Shown piece by piece: positions 62,009-64,000 of a stretch of 64,000 nt of DNA. The first letter of the stretch is position 1; every line of letters starts with the position of its first letter. Location of the stretch: contig JAAYVF010000083.1 of assembly GCA_012517325.1 (NCBI GenBank), positions 43,580-107,579 of the forward strand, written 5' to 3'. The stretch comes from Myxococcales bacterium. GTDB lineage: Bacteria; Lernaellota; Lernaellaia; Lernaellales; Lernaellaceae. The notes beneath the pieces were generated by a model that was not told the DNA's origin, did not search any database, and saw nothing but the letters and a program-made list of their open reading frames with translations. Position numbers and translations under genes: made by a program.

Positions 62009-62713
62009 ATGAATACAAAAACGGCAAAACACGGAACGCAAGGTAAAAGGAAGGTGGGCGAGACCCGCGAACGGATCCTCGTCACGGCGGAACGACTTTT
62101 TTCGGAGCGGGGGATCGAGGGCGTATCGGTCCGAGCGATTCTGGCCGCGGCCGGCGCGAACGTCGCCCTCGCCCACCGTCACTTCGGCGGGCGCGACGGC
62201 CTGATCGAAGAGGTGCTCCGGCGCGCCGTCGGCCCCCTCAACGAACATCGGCTGCTATTGCTGGAAGAGGTCGAGGCGCGCGGCGATCGCACGACCGTCG
62301 AGGATGTTCTGCGCGCCCTGTTCGCCCCGGGGATTCGCTGGCTTTTCGAGCATCCCGATCGCGCCCGGTTGCTGGCGCAGCTTCAAACCGCCACCGATCC
62401 GAAACTCCGCGCGCTGCACCGCCGGTACTTCGACGCGCCGCTCCAGCGGTTCGCCGAGGCGATCGTCCGCACGGTCGACCCGCGGCTCGGGCCGCTGGAA
62501 TTCGTCTGCCGTTTCACCTTCGCCAACGGCGCCCTGCATGCCGCCTACCGCCTCGCGTTCGACGTGGCGAGGTTGACGCGCGAGCGGTTGGGGCCGGACG
62601 CGGTTCCCACCGAACGCGACTGGGTCGAGCAGATCGTCGCCTTCTGTGCGGCGGGATTTCGGGCTGAAATCGCGCCGTCGACGCGTTTCGTCAACGGAGA
62701 TCAAAAACGATGA
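62009..62713 (+). CDS. TetR-family regulator, coupled to a methyltransferase-like gene
   Basis: A 234-residue TetR protein. HTH: RERILVTAERLFSERGIEGVSVRAILAAAGANVALAHRHFGGRDGLIEEVLRRAV. The ligand domain (about 80-225) includes PGIRWLFEHPDRARLLAQLQTATDPKLRALHRRYF, similar to a group of TetR proteins with the DUF1956/CecR-like type of C-domain; this is uncertain. ATG 62009 has no SD, consistent with near-leaderless initiation. Its stop overlaps the next ATG (ATGA), so both proteins are made together and the regulator probably controls the methyltransferase-like gene. Confidence 0.9.
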   Translation: MNTKTAKHGTQGKRKVGETRERILVTAERLFSERGIEGVSVRAILAAAGANVALAHRHFGGRDGLIEEVLRRAVGPLNEHRLLLLEEVEARGDRTTVEDVLRALFAPGIRWLFEHPDRARLLAQLQTATDPKLRALHRRYFDAPLQRFAEAIVRTVDPRLGPLEFVCRFTFANGALHAAYRLAFDVARLTRERLGPDAVPTERDWVEQIVAFCAAGFRAEIAPSTRFVNGDQKR

Positions 62714-63375
62714 AGTCCCTCTTTCCCGCTCTTCTCAGCAACCTGATTTTCGCCGCGATCCTCTTCACCGGCGCCGGAACGCTTCATTACTGGCCAGCCT
62801 GGATCTACCTGGCGACCAGCGTTCTGATGAGCCTGGCCACGCACCTCGTCCTGCGTCGAAACCCCGAACTCCTGGCGGAACGAAGGCGTCCGGGACCGGA
62901 CGCGAAGCCATGGGACAAGAAGCTCCTCGGCCTGGGTTTTCTCCTCACCATCTTTATGCTGGTGGTGGCGGGACTCGATGCCGGCCGCTACCACTGGAGC
63001 CCGCGATTGGCCTGGCCCTGGTCCGTCGCCGGAGTGTTGCTGGTTCTCGCCGGCATGGCGATCTTTCTGCTCGCCCTGAATGAGAACCGGTTTTTCAGCT
63101 CGGTGGTCCGGATCCAACGCGACCGCGGCCACACCGTGTGCGATTCGGGGCCCTACCGCGTGGTGCGCCACCCGGGCAACGCGGGAATGATCGTCGGCAC
63201 GCTCGGATTGCCGCTCCTGTTGCTGTCGGCTTGGAGCGCCATTCCCGCCCTGCTTTTCGTCGGGCTGATGATCGTGCGAACGCGCCTGGAGGATACCGCG
63301 CTCGAAAACGAACTCGCGGGCTATCGCGACTACCAACGCGCGACGCGCTACCGGCTCGTGCCCGGCCTTTGGTAG
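62710..63375 (+). CDS. Isoprenylcysteine carboxyl methyltransferase (ICMT)-like membrane protein
   Basis: A 221-residue protein with about five hydrophobic helices. The C-terminal segment has DSGPYRVVRHPGNAGMIVGTLGLPLLLLS and, further on, RTRLEDTALENELAGYRDYQRATRYRLVPGLW; the RHP and E-x-x-L-x-x-x-F/Y-x-x-Y blocks define the ICMT/PEMT-like methyltransferases. SAM-dependent methylation of a lipid or prenyl-type acceptor is likely; the substrate is unknown. Translationally coupled to the upstream TetR gene. Confidence 0.82.
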   Translation: MKSLFPALLSNLIFAAILFTGAGTLHYWPAWIYLATSVLMSLATHLVLRRNPELLAERRRPGPDAKPWDKKLLGLGFLLTIFMLVVAGLDAGRYHWSPRLAWPWSVAGVLLVLAGMAIFLLALNENRFFSSVVRIQRDRGHTVCDSGPYRVVRHPGNAGMIVGTLGLPLLLLSAWSAIPALLFVGLMIVRTRLEDTALENELAGYRDYQRATRYRLVPGLW

Positions 63376-63456
63376 CCCGTCCCGGAATAATAAGGTCCGG
63401 GCGCTTCATGGCGCTGGCAACAATCAGAGTTCCGGGAAGTAACGGCGAATCGAGTG

Positions 63457-63858
63457 CTAGGCCAACTTTTTCTTTGAGGTTCTCGCGGATTTCGCTTCGA
63501 ACAGCTTCAGCACCTTGTCACGCAAGTACCGTTGCACAAAGCTGTGTATCGTTCCGTCAGGATAGATCAGCCGATTTCCGATCAGAAACCGAAGCTGCTT
63601 ATCGAAACTCAAGCTGGAAAGGGAGCTTTTTTCACATACTTCATCGGGATTGAATTTGACCTGGCTCCAGAGCCATTGCCAGATTTCATTTTCGTTGCCG
63701 CCATCAATCGGGCGCGGAGTTTCAACTGGTTGAATGGTTGTATTGGTCCACGCGATAAGAAATTTAATCTTCTGTGGATCGTCGGCGATGAGAAGAACAA
63801 CTTCTGGCTTCTCGTTGGACTTGAACCACTCAATCTTTTCCGAAAATAGGGTGTTCAT
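63457..63858 (-). CDS. Unrecognised small protein near the right edge
   Basis: A 133-residue protein without signal or membrane segments: MNTLFSEKIEWFKSNEKPEV, LLIADDPQKIKFLIAWTN, IWQWLWSQVKFNPDEVCEKSSLSSLSFDKQLRFLIGNRLIYPDGTIHSFVQRYLRDKVLKLFEAKSA. The C-terminal half (RFLIGNRLIYPDGTIHSFVQRYLRDKVLKLF) looks like a small helical domain. Codon use and base composition are more AT-rich than the rest of the window, suggesting recent acquisition. A 25-base palindrome stands eight bases before the ATG. Confidence 0.6.
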   Translation of the reverse strand: MNTLFSEKIEWFKSNEKPEVVLLIADDPQKIKFLIAWTNTTIQPVETPRPIDGGNENEIWQWLWSQVKFNPDEVCEKSSLSSLSFDKQLRFLIGNRLIYPDGTIHSFVQRYLRDKVLKLFEAKSARTSKKKLA

Positions 63859-63865
63859 TCACTCT

Positions 63866-63890
63866 TGTCCAAAACAATTTATTTTGGACA
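63866..63890. promoter_or_regulatory. 25-base operator-like palindrome before the edge gene
   Basis: TGTCCAAAA-CAATTTA-TTTTGGACA: two perfect 9-base arms around a 7-base AT-rich centre, ending eight bases before ATG 63858. Placement fits a repressor site overlapping the promoter or start region. From 63891 to 64000 no further gene or element is recognised. Confidence 0.5.
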
Positions 63891-64000
63891 GCATTCGCGA
63901 TTTGACTGTCGAACAAGAATAGGGCTGTTGCATTCCTAAAAGCCTTCCAAATGCCAATTTTCGGTCTTTTTTCTGTGCGTTAGGCCATAATTCTAACTGA

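Noticed and set aside
63911..63935. GGGCTGTTGCATTC resembling the end of some insertion sequences
   Set aside because: No matching inverted end, target duplication or transposase is present in the visible sequence.

Overview
The window looks like a chromosomal segment of a GC-rich, motile, diderm (Gram-negative) bacterium. The flagellar genes include L-ring and P-ring components, several exported proteins carry lipoprotein signals, and a beta-barrel-type outer membrane protein is present. The chemotaxis set, the sigma-54/sigma-28 flagellar promoters, the FliW/CsrA pair and the many Asp-rich lipoproteins suggest a deltaproteobacterium-like or myxobacterium-like lineage. I cannot place it more precisely from sequence alone. 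No rRNA, tRNA, CRISPR array or intact insertion sequence was seen.

Layout. 0-7.4 kb (minus strand): envelope genes, namely a Ycf48-like protein fragment, DUF1329, DUF1302, two Asp-rich lipoproteins, a small Cys-containing secreted protein and a DsbA-peroxiredoxin fusion. 7.7-18.2 kb (plus): a complete chemotaxis cluster cheA-cheW-mcp, hairpin, cheR-cheD-HDOD-cheY-cheX-cheB. 18.2-32.8 kb (minus): exported proteins with Asp/Asn-rich tracts, comprising a Cys-rich repeat protein, a small lipoprotein and a four-gene tandem family of large beta-propeller-like lipoproteins, interspersed with an M28 peptidase and a five-haem cytochrome c. 33-41.5 kb: mixed metabolism, with a CoA-transferase, a DUF362 Tat protein, a membrane protein, TetR plus SDR plus a lipocalin-like protein, and a membrane glycosyltransferase. 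41.6-61.7 kb (minus): flagellar and signalling genes. In transcription order these are flgF-flgG-flgA-flgH-flgI-flgJ, flgM-flgN-flgK-flgL-csrA-fliW, flagellin, flaG-fliD-fliS-fliT, two nucleotide-sugar enzymes, a histidine kinase, two small flagellum-associated genes and two response regulators (one SHOCT, one HD-GYP). 62-63.4 kb (plus): a TetR regulator overlapping an isoprenylcysteine-methyltransferase-like gene. The last ~600 bases hold one unrecognised gene behind a large palindrome.

How the parts fit. Flagellar expression can be read from the DNA. A sigma-54 promoter precedes flgF. Sigma-28 promoters precede flgM (the anti-sigma-28 factor) and flagellin, with a weaker one before a small flagellar gene. 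The flagellin leader carries two CsrA-type sites, one in a hairpin loop and one on the Shine-Dalgarno, with csrA and fliW encoded just upstream. This matches the FliW-CsrA-flagellin feedback loop known from Bacillus. Two further sigma-54-type promoters precede the Cys-rich Asp-tract protein and the four-gene propeller-lipoprotein run. This suggests that the Asp-tract surface proteins may share a regulatory layer with motility, which is the most interesting hypothesis in the window. All promoter, operator and function calls come from reading motifs by eye; no database search was possible.
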